Shown: positions 23,762 through 31,984, counted from the first letter of the stretch. The stretch: 34,077 nucleotides of DNA from JBGTLW01 sp041743835 (GCA_041743835.1 JBGTLW010000316.1:1-34077); one strand, 5' to 3'. The notes: generated by a model from the letters alone, not told the origin. A program made the numbers and translations.

Positions 23762-24847
23762 GTGTCGGATAAGCCATTGAACATCGGCGTGGTGGGTACG
23801 GGCGGGATATTCGTCGGGGCGCACGTGGTCCCCTGGGAGAAGATGACCGATGCCCGCATCGTCGCGTTGTGTGATATCGCCCCGAAGAAGTGCAAGGCCT
23901 ATCAGGAGCGCCTGGGTGTGGGGGATGACCGTGTGTTTGCCGACTACATGGATGTGATCAAGCTTGACGAGGTGGATGCGGTGGACATCTGCACGCCGAA
24001 TCTTTTTCACAGCAAGATCGCGATCGCGGCGCTGGAGGCGGGCAAGCACGTGTTCTGCGAGAAGCCCGACGCGGTGAACCCAGTTGAAGCACAGAAGATG
24101 GCCGACGCCGCCGCGGCCAGCGGCAAGACGCTGATGGTCATGCGGAACAACCGCTTCCGGCCGGACACGCAATGGCTCAAGCGGTTCATCGACGCGGGCG
24201 ACATGGGCGAGATCTACACCGGGCGTTGCGGGTGGGTCCGCCGTCGCGGCATCCCCGGCAAGGGCGGGTGGTTCACCACCAAAGAGTTGTCGGGTGGCGG
24301 GCCGTTGATCGACTTGGGTGTCCACATGATCGACCTGGCGATCTGGCTCATGGGTAACCCCAAGCCCGTGGCGGTGAGCGGCGCGACCTATCGCAAGTTC
24401 GCAGACGCAGGGGGCTCTTCCGACTCGGCCCACGCGGCCTTCGGCCAGACCAAGTCAGATGGCACGTTCGACGTGGAAGACCTGGCGATCGGCTTCATTC
24501 GTTTCAGCAACGGCGCGTCGTTGCAAGTCGAGTGTTCGTGGGCCAGCAACATCGAGACGGAGAAGAACTTCGTCGAGCTCCGCGGCACCAAGGCGGGGGC
24601 CTCGGTCGGTGGTGGTGACCTGAAGGTCTTCACCGAGCGCCACGGCCTGCTTTGCGATCTGTTGCCCAAGGTCAGCAAGAGCGACCACTGGGCGGGCGCA
24701 CACGGTGCTCACCTCAAGCACTTCGTGGATGTCGTCCTCCGTGGCGTCAAGCCGATCAACACCCCGACCGACGGCGTGCACATGATCAAGATCCTCAGCG
24801 CGATGTACCAGAGCGCCGAGTCCGGCCGCGAAGTCCGCTTGGACTGA
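23762..24847 (+). CDS. Gfo/Idh/MocA family oxidoreductase (1)
   Basis: This 361-residue NAD(P)-dependent dehydrogenase begins with LNIGVVGTGGIFVGAHVVPW, a Rossmann fold, then VDAVDICTPNLFHSKIAIAALEAGKHVFCEKP, where EKP is the catalytic-lysine signature of the family. GGPLIDLGVHMIDLAIWLMG carries the second conserved region, with His in the catalytic triad. Members oxidise sugars, inositols or their derivatives; the substrate cannot be named. The start is GTG 23762: an ATG at 23750 meets a stop at once, and GGAG lies 8 nt upstream of the GTG. There is no signal peptide. It lies downstream of the FAD oxidoreductase in the same orientation. Confidence 0.9.
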   Translation: MSDKPLNIGVVGTGGIFVGAHVVPWEKMTDARIVALCDIAPKKCKAYQERLGVGDDRVFADYMDVIKLDEVDAVDICTPNLFHSKIAIAALEAGKHVFCEKPDAVNPVEAQKMADAAAASGKTLMVMRNNRFRPDTQWLKRFIDAGDMGEIYTGRCGWVRRRGIPGKGGWFTTKELSGGGPLIDLGVHMIDLAIWLMGNPKPVAVSGATYRKFADAGGSSDSAHAAFGQTKSDGTFDVEDLAIGFIRFSNGASLQVECSWASNIETEKNFVELRGTKAGASVGGGDLKVFTERHGLLCDLLPKVSKSDHWAGAHGAHLKHFVDVVLRGVKPINTPTDGVHMIKILSAMYQSAESGREVRLD

Positions 24848-24864
24848 CGCCATCCATCCACCCC

Positions 24865-24903
24865 CCCCACCCCCGTTTAGCGCGCGGCGCAAGCCGCGGC
24901 GTC
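24865..24903 (-). repeat. GCTAAACGG palindromic repeat, copy E
   Basis: On the minus strand a GCCGCGGCTTGCGCCGCG hairpin is followed by CGCTAAACGG and a long G run interrupted by one T. It fills most of the spacer after the first dehydrogenase gene. It is inverted with respect to copy F at 25683, so the two bracket the secreted coiled-coil gene, with their G runs facing outward. Confidence 0.7.
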
Positions 24904-24929
24904 AGGTAACCAAAACCATTTTGGGACAC

Positions 24930-25706
24930 ATGATGAAACTTGCAACTGCCTGCCTTCTGGCCATCGGACTCCTGCTTAACCCACCTGTGTACGCTGAACA
25001 GTCAGACCTGGAGGCAGCAAATAAGCGGGTCGCGGAGTTGGAGGCCGAGGTCCGCCTGCTCGCCGCTCAGGTCAAGATGTTGCAGGCTGAGCTAGCAGCC
25101 GCGAAAACGGCGGCATCTGAAGCGGAGGCGCGGGCGGAACAGGCAGAAGCGGCAGCGGGAGCAGTTGCGGAGGACGGCCCGAAGACCTTTGCAAGCCTGC
25201 AGGACATCTTGCGTGAGTTGCCCAAGGACCTAAGGCCCGAGCAGCGTGGGGGATGGAGCAAGTATAAGCAACCCTTGGTCTCTGAATGGTTCAAAACACA
25301 CCCCATCGGCCATCGCATGGAGCGGCGGCTAAAGATCACCTCGGTTCAGCTGACACGCACGCCGTTTCAAGACCTTGACAGTGGCCGCGCATGGAAGGCT
25401 CAAGTCTTTTTCGAGAGACAAAACTGCCAATTCGAAGGCATGTCCTTCACGGAGGGTATCGAGTCACAAATCCTCTACGGCGATAGCGATTTTGCCAAGC
25501 GTGTGGAAAGCGTGAAGAGCGGAATCAATGTCCGTGTCACCGGCAATATCGATCGGGTGGAGACACTTCAAGGGCTAGTCAACAAAGCGCAAGTGACGTT
25601 TCACCTTTCAGACTGCACGATCCACCACCCCGTCCTCAATATCGCAGCGCCACAGGTTGTCGAGGAAGAAACTTCGGAGAACGCGGGGCCTGACGGCCGC
25701 CGCTAA
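24930..25706 (+). CDS. Secreted coiled-coil protein of unknown function
   Basis: This 258-residue protein has a signal peptide (KLATACLLAIGLLLNPPVYAEQ, cleavage near residue 22). Residues 26-75 form a coiled coil rich in Ala, Glu and Leu. The rest is a globular domain (TFASLQDILRELPKDLRP...) that I do not recognise. One stretch (INVRVTGNIDRVETLQGLVNKAQVTFHLSDCTI) looks like a beta-rich segment such as an OB-type fold, which is only a guess. Two ATGs (24930, 24933) are possible starts; a TTG at 24921 is less likely. The last residues, AGPDGRR, and the TAA stop are encoded inside repeat copy F, so the C-terminus may have been rewritten by repeat insertion. Confidence 0.75.
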   Translation: MMKLATACLLAIGLLLNPPVYAEQSDLEAANKRVAELEAEVRLLAAQVKMLQAELAAAKTAASEAEARAEQAEAAAGAVAEDGPKTFASLQDILRELPKDLRPEQRGGWSKYKQPLVSEWFKTHPIGHRMERRLKITSVQLTRTPFQDLDSGRAWKAQVFFERQNCQFEGMSFTEGIESQILYGDSDFAKRVESVKSGINVRVTGNIDRVETLQGLVNKAQVTFHLSDCTIHHPVLNIAAPQVVEEETSENAGPDGRR

Positions 25707-25717
25707 ACGGGGGGGGG
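25683..25717 (+). repeat. GCTAAACGG palindromic repeat, copy F, overlapping a gene end
   Basis: GCGGGGCCTGACGGCCGCCGC is followed by TAAACGG and a run of G. The TAA inside the conserved end is the stop codon of the gene at 24930-25706. The copy ends just before the lpxA stop at 25718. Confidence 0.75.
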
Positions 25718-26536
25718 TCAATCGGGGACGCCTTCGCCGTAGGCGGTGATGCCGTGCTCAGAGCTGGCGATGAAATCGACGAACTCCTTGACGCAGGGGT
25801 CTTCGATGACCTCGTCCTCGCGGATCAGCTCAAGGGCGGCGACCTTGGTGTGGCCCTGGCGGAAGTAGAGGTCAAACGCGAGCGTCATGGGGCGTACCGA
25901 CTCGCGCAGCCCGTTGCGCCGCATGCCGATGATGTTGATCGAGCTGACCCGGCGGGTGTGATAGACCATGCAGTAAGGCGGCAGGTCTCGGGTGATGCCC
26001 TCGGACCCCGCGATCAGCGCGAGCCGACCTACTCGGCAGAACTGCGCCACGCCGGCGTTCCCCGCGAGGATGACCTGATCGCCGATCTTGGCGTGCCCCG
26101 CGACCAGCGCGGAGTTGGCGAAGTTGCACCGGCTTCCCACCGTCGCATCGTGGGCGACGTGGGAGCAGGCCATAAAGTAGTTGTCGTTGCCGATGGTGGT
26201 GGGTGTTTTGCCTGTCGCGCGGTTGACGGTGTTGGATTCGCGGAAGACGTTATGGTCGCCGATGACGATGCCCGCCCCGTCGTGCTTGGGGTCGTAGGAG
26301 CGGTCCTGCGGCGCGTACCCGAGGCAACTGAATGGATAGATGGTGTTGCCGGCACCGATGGTCGCGGGGCCATTGATGATGGCGTGTCCGATGAGCCGCG
26401 TGGCTGGGCCGAGGGTGACATCTCCTGTCACCGAGCAGTGCGGGCCGATGATGACATCGTCGGCCAGGCGGGCGCGTTCATCAACGAAGGCGGTCGGGTG
26501 GATCTGGGGCAAAGGGGTTCTCGTCGGGTTTTGCAA
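25718..26536 (-). CDS. lpxA: UDP-N-acetylglucosamine O-acyltransferase
   Basis: This enzyme transfers an acyl chain from ACP to the 3-OH of UDP-GlcNAc, the first step of lipid A synthesis. The protein (up to 272 residues) has the left-handed beta helix of hexapeptide repeats from IHPTAFVDERARLADDVIIGPHCSV onward, then FMACSHVAHDATVG with catalytic His129, and a C-terminal helical domain. The start is a TTG. The frame can open at TTG 26536 or at TTG 26512, just before PQIHPTA; there is no in-frame ATG and no clear ribosome-binding site for either. It diverges from lipB with only 14 bp between start codons. No lpxD or fabZ is adjacent, although those are usual neighbours. LpxA points to an outer membrane with LPS. 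Confidence 0.94.
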   Translation of the reverse strand: MQNPTRTPLPQIHPTAFVDERARLADDVIIGPHCSVTGDVTLGPATRLIGHAIINGPATIGAGNTIYPFSCLGYAPQDRSYDPKHDGAGIVIGDHNVFRESNTVNRATGKTPTTIGNDNYFMACSHVAHDATVGSRCNFANSALVAGHAKIGDQVILAGNAGVAQFCRVGRLALIAGSEGITRDLPPYCMVYHTRRVSSINIIGMRRNGLRESVRPMTLAFDLYFRQGHTKVAALELIREDEVIEDPCVKEFVDFIASSEHGITAYGEGVPD

Positions 26537-26550
26537 AGGAACTATGATAG

Positions 26551-27291
26551 ATGATTTGCATGGGATCGCACAAAGACCATCCGCTGCGGATCGAGGACTG
26601 GGGCCGGCTGGCCTACGCGCCGGCCCTGGCGCGGCAGCAGGAACGCAACGCCCGCGTCTCCGCCGGCGAACTCGGCCCGGTGCTGGTGCTGGTGGAGCAT
26701 GACCCGGTCGTGACCGTGACGCCGCGGGCCGCGAAGCACAACCACCTGCTTGCCTCCGGCACCCAACTCCAGCAGGCGGGTATCGCCGTGGCTCAGACCG
26801 ACCGCGGCGGCGACATCACGTACCACGGGCCGGGCCAGCTTGTGGCTTACCCGATCATCCGGCTGGGCGACTTCGGCCTGAACCTCGGGCGATACATGCG
26901 GCTGTTGGAGCGCGTGCTGATCGAGACGGTCGCCACGTTTGGCATTGAAGCGAGCACAGAACAGGGTGCGACAGGCGTGTGGGTCGATCTCAAGAATACG
27001 CAGACAGCCGCTATGGATCGTCACACTAACTCAAACCCGAACGCAGCCGTGAAACTCTGCGCGATGGGTGTCCGCATCCGCAAGAACACCACGATGCACG
27101 GCCTCGCGCTCAACGTTACCACGAACCTCGCGCACTTCGAGACCATCATCCCGTGCGGGCTGCATGGCAGGCGCGTCACCAGTATGCGGGAACTGCTGGG
27201 TGAAACGTGCCCTGAGATGGGTGAGGTCAAGGCGGCCTTATCGTTGCGGTTTCAAGATGCGCTGCGCCCCCTTGCGGTGGTTGCTCAATGA
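26551..27291 (+). CDS. lipB: Octanoyltransferase (lipoate biosynthesis)
   Basis: LipB moves octanoyl from ACP to lipoyl domains before LipA adds sulfur. This 246-residue protein has DRGGDITYHGPGQLVAYPI (residues 84-102), then KLCAMGVRIRKNTTMHGLALNV with Lys168, and the catalytic Cys202 in IIPCGLHG. An extra stretch of about 20 residues (148-166, Asn/Thr rich) sits before Lys168, where most LipB proteins have a short loop; it may be disordered. ATG 26551 follows AAAGGA by ten nucleotides; ATG 26560 is the alternative. Its last four bases overlap the start of the next gene (ATGA), so translation is probably coupled. Confidence 0.95.
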   Translation: MICMGSHKDHPLRIEDWGRLAYAPALARQQERNARVSAGELGPVLVLVEHDPVVTVTPRAAKHNHLLASGTQLQQAGIAVAQTDRGGDITYHGPGQLVAYPIIRLGDFGLNLGRYMRLLERVLIETVATFGIEASTEQGATGVWVDLKNTQTAAMDRHTNSNPNAAVKLCAMGVRIRKNTTMHGLALNVTTNLAHFETIIPCGLHGRRVTSMRELLGETCPEMGEVKAALSLRFQDALRPLAVVAQ

Positions 27292-28640
27292 CTGCGCCGC
27301 TGCTGATCTACTGGGCCGTCTCGCTGGCGGTGTGGCTCGGTCTGACAGCCGCGGTCATGCGATGGCGGGGCGCGGTCGGTGCCCCTGCGGGCGATACCCT
27401 TCGGGTGGCTGGCATCATCTTGCTGGTCGCGCTTGTGGCCCGGGCGGCGATGGTCTTCACCACGACACCCCTGCTCAGCGATGACATCAACCGTTATGTC
27501 CACGACGGGTGGTACATGGTCGAGGGTGAGCACCCTTATGCCCTGTCGCCTGTAGCGTTACGAGAGCGGCTGGATTCGGAGGGGGCTGGCACGGACAAGT
27601 GGCGGCCGTCGGTTGAGCAGATCAATAACCCGGCCATGGTCACGATCTATCAACCCGCCAGCCAGATCGCGTTCGGTGTCATGGGTGTTGCGGCCCATGC
27701 GACGTGGCGCGTCGTGGAGCCGGAGCGCTTGTTTCGCTTGGGATTTGCCGCGGTGGATATGGTGGTCATCGCCCTGCTGCTGCTTGCGCTGCAACAGTGT
27801 GGGCGCAGCGCCTGGTGGGCGGCGATCTACGCCTGGCACCCGCTGTCGGTCACCGAGACGGCCTGGTCCGGGCATCAAGATGTGCTGGGCATTGCGGCGT
27901 TGCTCGGCGCTGTGTGGCTGACCGCCACGCTTTCGCGTGAAGATGACAGCGAGCACCTGTCACGCGCGCAAGGCACGGGGTGGGTGGTCATTGTGTGCGC
28001 GGGGCTGTGCTTTGCGGCGGCGGTGGCGGTGAAGCCGTTGGTCCTACCGTTGGCGTTGCCGCTGGGCTTGGCCTTGGTGCGACAGGGGCGGTGGCGGCTG
28101 CTCCTTGCGGCGGTGGTGGGCACGGTCGTTGGCCTCGCGGCGCTGTACCTGCCCTTTGCGTTGTGGGAGCCGGGCCTCGGCGGCATGCTCCAAACGGTGG
28201 ACACGTTCATCGGCAAGTGGGCGTCCAACGGCTCGGCACACCGGTTGATCGAGTTCATGCTGGGTGACAAGCCATCCGCAGACCGCGCCGTGTTCGTGCT
28301 GCTGATGCTGACGCTGGTCATCGCCACGTTCACCACAGACCTTTGGCGGGCTGTGTGTGTGTATCTGTTCGCGGGCGTGTTGCTGTCAAGCACGGCTCAC
28401 CCGTGGTACCTGTTGTGGGCGTTGGCGTTCGTGCCCCTGGCGTTCTCGTGGGGTGCGTGGGTGCTGAGCCTGTCGATCGTGCTGGCTTACACGGCGTGGC
28501 TGAACCCGGTCGAGTTTCAGCCGCTGGGCTGGGCGGTGTGGGTGACGTATGTCCCGGTTTATGCGTTGGTCGCGTATGAATTGAGCCGGTGGGCGGCCGC
28601 GCGGCTTGGCCGACGCGCAATTGCAAGGCCCCGGGCGTGA
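27288..28640 (+). CDS. GT-C-like integral membrane glycosyltransferase
   Basis: This 450-residue protein has about 10-12 hydrophobic helices. The loop after the second helix reads LLSDDINRYVHDGWYMVEGEHPYALSP, which resembles the SDDxxRYxWDGxxxxxGxNPY signature of polyprenyl-phosphate-dependent GT-C enzymes such as mannosyltransferases. The acidic pair Asp-Asp could be the catalytic and metal site. A later loop has AWHPLSVTETAWSGHQDVLG. The substrate and acceptor are unknown, and the sequence signature is my main evidence. It overlaps lipB by 4 nt and converges on the next gene with a 1-bp gap. Lipid A or cell-envelope glycosylation is a possible role, given lpxA nearby, but this is inference. 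Confidence 0.8.
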   Translation: MTAPLLIYWAVSLAVWLGLTAAVMRWRGAVGAPAGDTLRVAGIILLVALVARAAMVFTTTPLLSDDINRYVHDGWYMVEGEHPYALSPVALRERLDSEGAGTDKWRPSVEQINNPAMVTIYQPASQIAFGVMGVAAHATWRVVEPERLFRLGFAAVDMVVIALLLLALQQCGRSAWWAAIYAWHPLSVTETAWSGHQDVLGIAALLGAVWLTATLSREDDSEHLSRAQGTGWVVIVCAGLCFAAAVAVKPLVLPLALPLGLALVRQGRWRLLLAAVVGTVVGLAALYLPFALWEPGLGGMLQTVDTFIGKWASNGSAHRLIEFMLGDKPSADRAVFVLLMLTLVIATFTTDLWRAVCVYLFAGVLLSSTAHPWYLLWALAFVPLAFSWGAWVLSLSIVLAYTAWLNPVEFQPLGWAVWVTYVPVYALVAYELSRWAAARLGRRAIARPRA

Positions 28641-28641
28641 T

Positions 28642-29445
28642 TCAGAAGACACGGACGAGGAAGCTTTCCTGCTCACGGTCACCCTCGGCATGTTTCTCTA
28701 CGAGGGTCCGGCCATTGCCTAGGTTGCGCGGGTATTTGGTCTGGAGGTGGCGGACGTGATCGCCATACACCTGCACCCCCTCCACGGTCTGGAAGTCTTC
28801 GTCGGTGAACAGCCCGATACAAATCAGTGAGCGGTGCGGGCCGTGGTAAAAGTAGGCCTCTTCTCCCTCCTCGCGCAGCACCTTCACGGCCTGCTCAGCC
28901 GCCTGCCGTCTGCCCGAGGTGAAATCAGCATCGTAGAAGCCGATCTGCAGCGAGTAGTAGCCCGCAAACTGTTGGAGGTCCCACGGGTCCACGGTTGCAT
29001 CGGCACCGGCACTCGCGCCGCCGACAGGAGCCATGGTCGCATCTTTGAACAGTGGCTCGCCACCGATCCTCGCATCTCGCGCCTGCCGCAGCGCAAATCG
29101 CGCATCAATGCCGCTGGCGTCCTGATACCTGCCCATCTGGAGCACCGCTTTGCCATCGATGTCTGACACCCAGAGGCCGCGGAGTTCTGTCTCGGCACGG
29201 GTGCGTTCCACGAGGACGCGTGCCTGCTGATGGCGGTCCATACCTTCGAGCGTGGCCAGGCGGACCGTGTAGCCCTGGGCCGGGCGCCGCCTCCCCGTAG
29301 CCAATTGGCCCGGCTCGGTCTTGGGGTCCCACTGGATGTTGTCCCAAGGCGTGCGCGCCCCCACCACGCGCGTCTCGACACAGCCCACCAGCAGCGCCAG
29401 CGACGCGGTGAACAAGACAGCCAGATGGAGGAAGCGGGTCCGCAT
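28642..29445 (-). CDS. Lipoprotein with SPOR-like repeat
   Basis: This 267-residue protein starts with a signal peptide (LHLAVLFTASLALLVGC), with the lipobox Cys at residue 22. The middle, YTVRLATLEGMDRHQQARVLVERTRAE, and the C-terminal YSLQIGFYDADFTSGRRQAAEQAVKVLREEGEEAYFYHGPHRSLICIGLF resemble the SPOR fold, which binds peptidoglycan at the septum (beta-alpha-beta with a helix after a YxLQIG strand). The resemblance is of pattern only. It is 66 nt downstream of a dehydrogenase gene on the same strand and may be co-transcribed. Confidence 0.75.
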   Translation of the reverse strand: MRTRFLHLAVLFTASLALLVGCVETRVVGARTPWDNIQWDPKTEPGQLATGRRRPAQGYTVRLATLEGMDRHQQARVLVERTRAETELRGLWVSDIDGKAVLQMGRYQDASGIDARFALRQARDARIGGEPLFKDATMAPVGGASAGADATVDPWDLQQFAGYYSLQIGFYDADFTSGRRQAAEQAVKVLREEGEEAYFYHGPHRSLICIGLFTDEDFQTVEGVQVYGDHVRHLQTKYPRNLGNGRTLVEKHAEGDREQESFLVRVF

Positions 29446-29511
29446 GACGGTTTGGCGAGAGTTGCGGCTGCGCGGCCGACGCTCATGAAGCGCGGGGGTA
29501 CTGGTGCGGGT

Positions 29512-30780
29512 TCACGCCACGGTGCCAGCGGGCTGGCCATCGGCATCCGCGTGGGCTGGCCCGGCAAAGTGCGAGTAGTTCCGCAGGTCCAACTCGCCGG
29601 GCTCGCGCGTGAACTCGAACTTACCCGATTCGTGCAGCATCTGGCCTTGCTCGGCACAATGGAAGAACGCTTCCTCGATGCCGGGGATTGAGCGGATCAG
29701 GCCCTGGTTGTTCGTGACTTCTTTAATCATGTCGGGCGGGACGTTGTACACGGGCGTGGCCTGCGACGCACCGTTGATCGCGATGGTGTGGCAGCGAGCG
29801 CTTTCCAGGGTCGCCACCGCGATCTGATCGTCATCGATGCCACGCACCAGTTGCGTGAATCGCTTGAGCATGTGCACGCGATTGGAGTAATCGCCATGGA
29901 CGATCTCGTCATCACGCCCATGCCGCATGCGGGCGGACTTGATGTCACTGGTCCATCGGACCTCGCCCTTGTCACCCCGCAGCAGCATCGAGGGGTGGTG
30001 GGTCGTCGCACACGCATGGGTCAGCAACACCAGCAGCGTTGCGCCACCCTCCACGGTCAGCCGCATCGAGATGGTGTCGTAGTTCTCAATCTCCGCGGCC
30101 CGGTACAACTCGGCGGTCACGTGCTCGGGCTTGGCGGATTCCCACTCTGTCGGCCCGAGGAGGAACAGCGCGATATTGATATAGTGAGCCAGGGCGTTGT
30201 TGGCTGGCGAATCCATGACCCAGGTGTCGCCACGCTTGAGCCTGCCCGCCCAGTTGGAGCGCCCGAAGTATTTGTCCGGCCGGGGCCAGCAGGCGTACAG
30301 CGTGCCCTCTGTGATGCGTCCAAACTCGCCCGCGAGCAGCCGGCGTTTCAGGGGCATCGTGACCGAGTCATAGACGTCGTGAAAGCCCACCGCCACGGGC
30401 AGGCCGGACTTGTCTCTAGCCGCGATCATGGCATCCAGATCATCGACCGATCCCGCCACAGGTTTCTCAACCATGACCGCCTTGCCTGCCACCAGAGCTT
30501 GTTCCGTAAACGGCCGATGCAGGTCGATGGGGATGGGTAGCCAGACCGCTTCTACCCCAGGATGAGCCAGCAACTGTTCATAGGTGTTGTACACAGCCAC
30601 GTTCTGGGCGGCGAGGTCCGTATCCCGGCCGTCGTGACCCGTGGGGTTCGGGTCACACACAGCCGCGAGCGTTGCGGCCGGGTCGATGGTCTTGCCGTGG
30701 TTGAGGATCAGATTGGAGATGGAGACCGCGAAGCCGCCCATGCCAGCGACACCGTACACAACTGGAGACTGTTTGGCCAT
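29512..30780 (-). CDS. Gfo/Idh/MocA family oxidoreductase (2)
   Basis: This 422-residue dehydrogenase has a Rossmann fold (VVYGVAGMGGFAVSISNLI), then VEAVWLPIPIDLHRPFTEQALVAGKAVMVEKPVAGSVDDL with the EKP signature. PANNALAHYINIALFLLG covers the second conserved region. It is only distantly similar to the first family member at 23762, and its first strand reads GVAGMGGF rather than GVVGTGGI. The substrate is unknown. ATG 30780 is used; earlier starts reach 30843 but that stretch is not conserved. It diverges from the ArsR-methyltransferase gene across 226 bp. A SPOR-like lipoprotein gene follows. Confidence 0.88.
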   Translation of the reverse strand: MAKQSPVVYGVAGMGGFAVSISNLILNHGKTIDPAATLAAVCDPNPTGHDGRDTDLAAQNVAVYNTYEQLLAHPGVEAVWLPIPIDLHRPFTEQALVAGKAVMVEKPVAGSVDDLDAMIAARDKSGLPVAVGFHDVYDSVTMPLKRRLLAGEFGRITEGTLYACWPRPDKYFGRSNWAGRLKRGDTWVMDSPANNALAHYINIALFLLGPTEWESAKPEHVTAELYRAAEIENYDTISMRLTVEGGATLLVLLTHACATTHHPSMLLRGDKGEVRWTSDIKSARMRHGRDDEIVHGDYSNRVHMLKRFTQLVRGIDDDQIAVATLESARCHTIAINGASQATPVYNVPPDMIKEVTNNQGLIRSIPGIEEAFFHCAEQGQMLHESGKFEFTREPGELDLRNYSHFAGPAHADADGQPAGTVA

Positions 30781-30961
30781 TTTTAGCTCGCTGCGGGGCA
30801 TTCCACACGCCAGACCCCGCCCACCGGGCATCCCGACGTCCATACAAGTGGTCGCTGCGTGGCGATCATACCGGATAGCCGACAGCCCGCACTAGACCAA
30901 CAAACTGTAACCCAAGCACCCCGCAAGGGCAACGGCTGCGAGATTTTCTTGAAGACAAAGC

Positions 30962-30989
30962 TTGACCCCCGCCGTAGCCGATGTATTAT
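30962..30989 (+). promoter_or_regulatory. Sigma-70-like promoter of the ArsR-methyltransferase/ahcY unit
   Basis: TTGACC, a 16-nt spacer and TATTAT are near consensus. The start point would fall near 30996, inside the inverted repeat at 30990-31011. Confidence 0.65.
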
Positions 30990-31011
30990 TCCATCCGGAT
31001 TAACTGATGGA
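30990..31011. promoter_or_regulatory. Candidate operator (inverted repeat) at the regulator start
   Basis: TCCATC, a ten-base gap and GATGGA are perfectly inverted and cover the predicted transcription start and the ATG at 31007. The gap includes the 8-bp palindrome ATCCGGAT (30993-31000, partly in the left arm). The place suits autorepression by the ArsR-type protein. Confidence 0.5.
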
Positions 31012-31984
31012 TCGTGCCCCCATGCCTGCCACAGCCCCCCAGAACCCGCAGCCTGACAGCCTCCTACGCTGGATGGCGGGCCTGACCGATCCCTCACGGC
31101 TGAGGTTGCTTCGCCTGCTCGAACGCCAGGAATTGGGCGTTTCCGACCTCTGCGAAGTCGTCCAGATGCCACAGTCCACGGTTTCGCGGCACCTCACGCT
31201 GCTGGGCGATGAAGGCTGGACCATCAGCCGTCGCAGGGGCACCACCAACCTGTATCGGATGCTGCTCGACGAGCTGGACCCCGGCCAGCGCGAGCTTTGG
31301 CTTCTGACCCGCCAGCAGACCGAGGACTGGGCCACCTTCCATCAGGACCAGGTCCGCCTGCTCCGGCTGCTCGCAGACCAGAGGCAGTCAGCTCAGGCCT
31401 ATTTCGCCGATGCCGCGGGGCAGTGGGACAACACCCGGGCGCAGCTCTATGGCCCAACCTTCGAGCGGGCTGCGCTCACCGCGCTGCTCCCCCCCGCTTG
31501 GGTCGTCGCCGACCTGGGTTGCGGCACCGGCACGCTCAGCGTGGAGATATCGCCCTACGTCCGCAGCGTCATCGCGGTGGACAACTCCAAAGCCATGCTT
31601 GATGCCGCCTCGCAACGGATCGCCGGCCGCAGCAACATCGAGCTCCGCCAAGGCGACCTCGAAGCGCTGCCCATCGAGCGTGCTGAAGCAGACGCCGCCC
31701 TGTGTGTCCTGGTGCTCAGCTACCTGCGCGATCCCGCCGCCGCGATCGGGGAGATAGCCCGCATCCTCAAGCCCGGCGGGTTGGCGGTCGTTGTCGATCT
31801 GCTCAAGCACGACCGCGAAGACTTCCGACGGGAAATGGGCCAACTGTCCATGGGATTTGCCGAGGATGAACTCACCGGCCTGCTCACCGACGCGGGCTTC
31901 TCCCCCACCACCTGCCACGCACTACCCCCCCACCCCGACGCCAAAGGCCCCGCCCTGCTGCTGGCCCGCGGTATGAAACAATAA
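31007..31984 (+). CDS. ArsR-type regulator fused to a SAM-dependent methyltransferase domain
   Basis: 325 residues in two parts. Residues 15-95 form an ArsR winged helix: MAGLTDPSRLRLLRLLERQELGVSDLCEVVQMPQSTVSRHLTLL, with a recognition helix and wing after it. No Cys pair of the metal-sensing type is seen. From about 140 onward there is a class I methyltransferase fold with VADLGCGTGTLSVEISPYVRSVIAVDNS (SAM loop) and a second strand with LRQGDLEALPI. It lies directly upstream of ahcY, 52 nt before it. ArsR-family SahR regulators are known to sense S-adenosylhomocysteine and control the methionine cycle, so SAH or SAM sensing is a reasonable inference here. ATG 31022 is an alternative start. 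Confidence 0.88.
   Translation: MDRAPMPATAPQNPQPDSLLRWMAGLTDPSRLRLLRLLERQELGVSDLCEVVQMPQSTVSRHLTLLGDEGWTISRRRGTTNLYRMLLDELDPGQRELWLLTRQQTEDWATFHQDQVRLLRLLADQRQSAQAYFADAAGQWDNTRAQLYGPTFERAALTALLPPAWVVADLGCGTGTLSVEISPYVRSVIAVDNSKAMLDAASQRIAGRSNIELRQGDLEALPIERAEADAALCVLVLSYLRDPAAAIGEIARILKPGGLAVVVDLLKHDREDFRREMGQLSMGFAEDELTGLLTDAGFSPTTCHALPPHPDAKGPALLLARGMKQ

Noticed and set aside
23396..23895. Two adjoining minus-strand frames across the 23446-23761 spacer
   Set aside because: They overlap two well-supported plus-strand genes, have no ribosome-binding site and show no domain.
28884..29657. 257-codon minus-strand frame between the lipoprotein and the second dehydrogenase
   Set aside because: It overlaps the lipoprotein gene and the 3' end of the dehydrogenase gene, is rich in Arg, Ala and Ser as shadow frames are, and has no domain.
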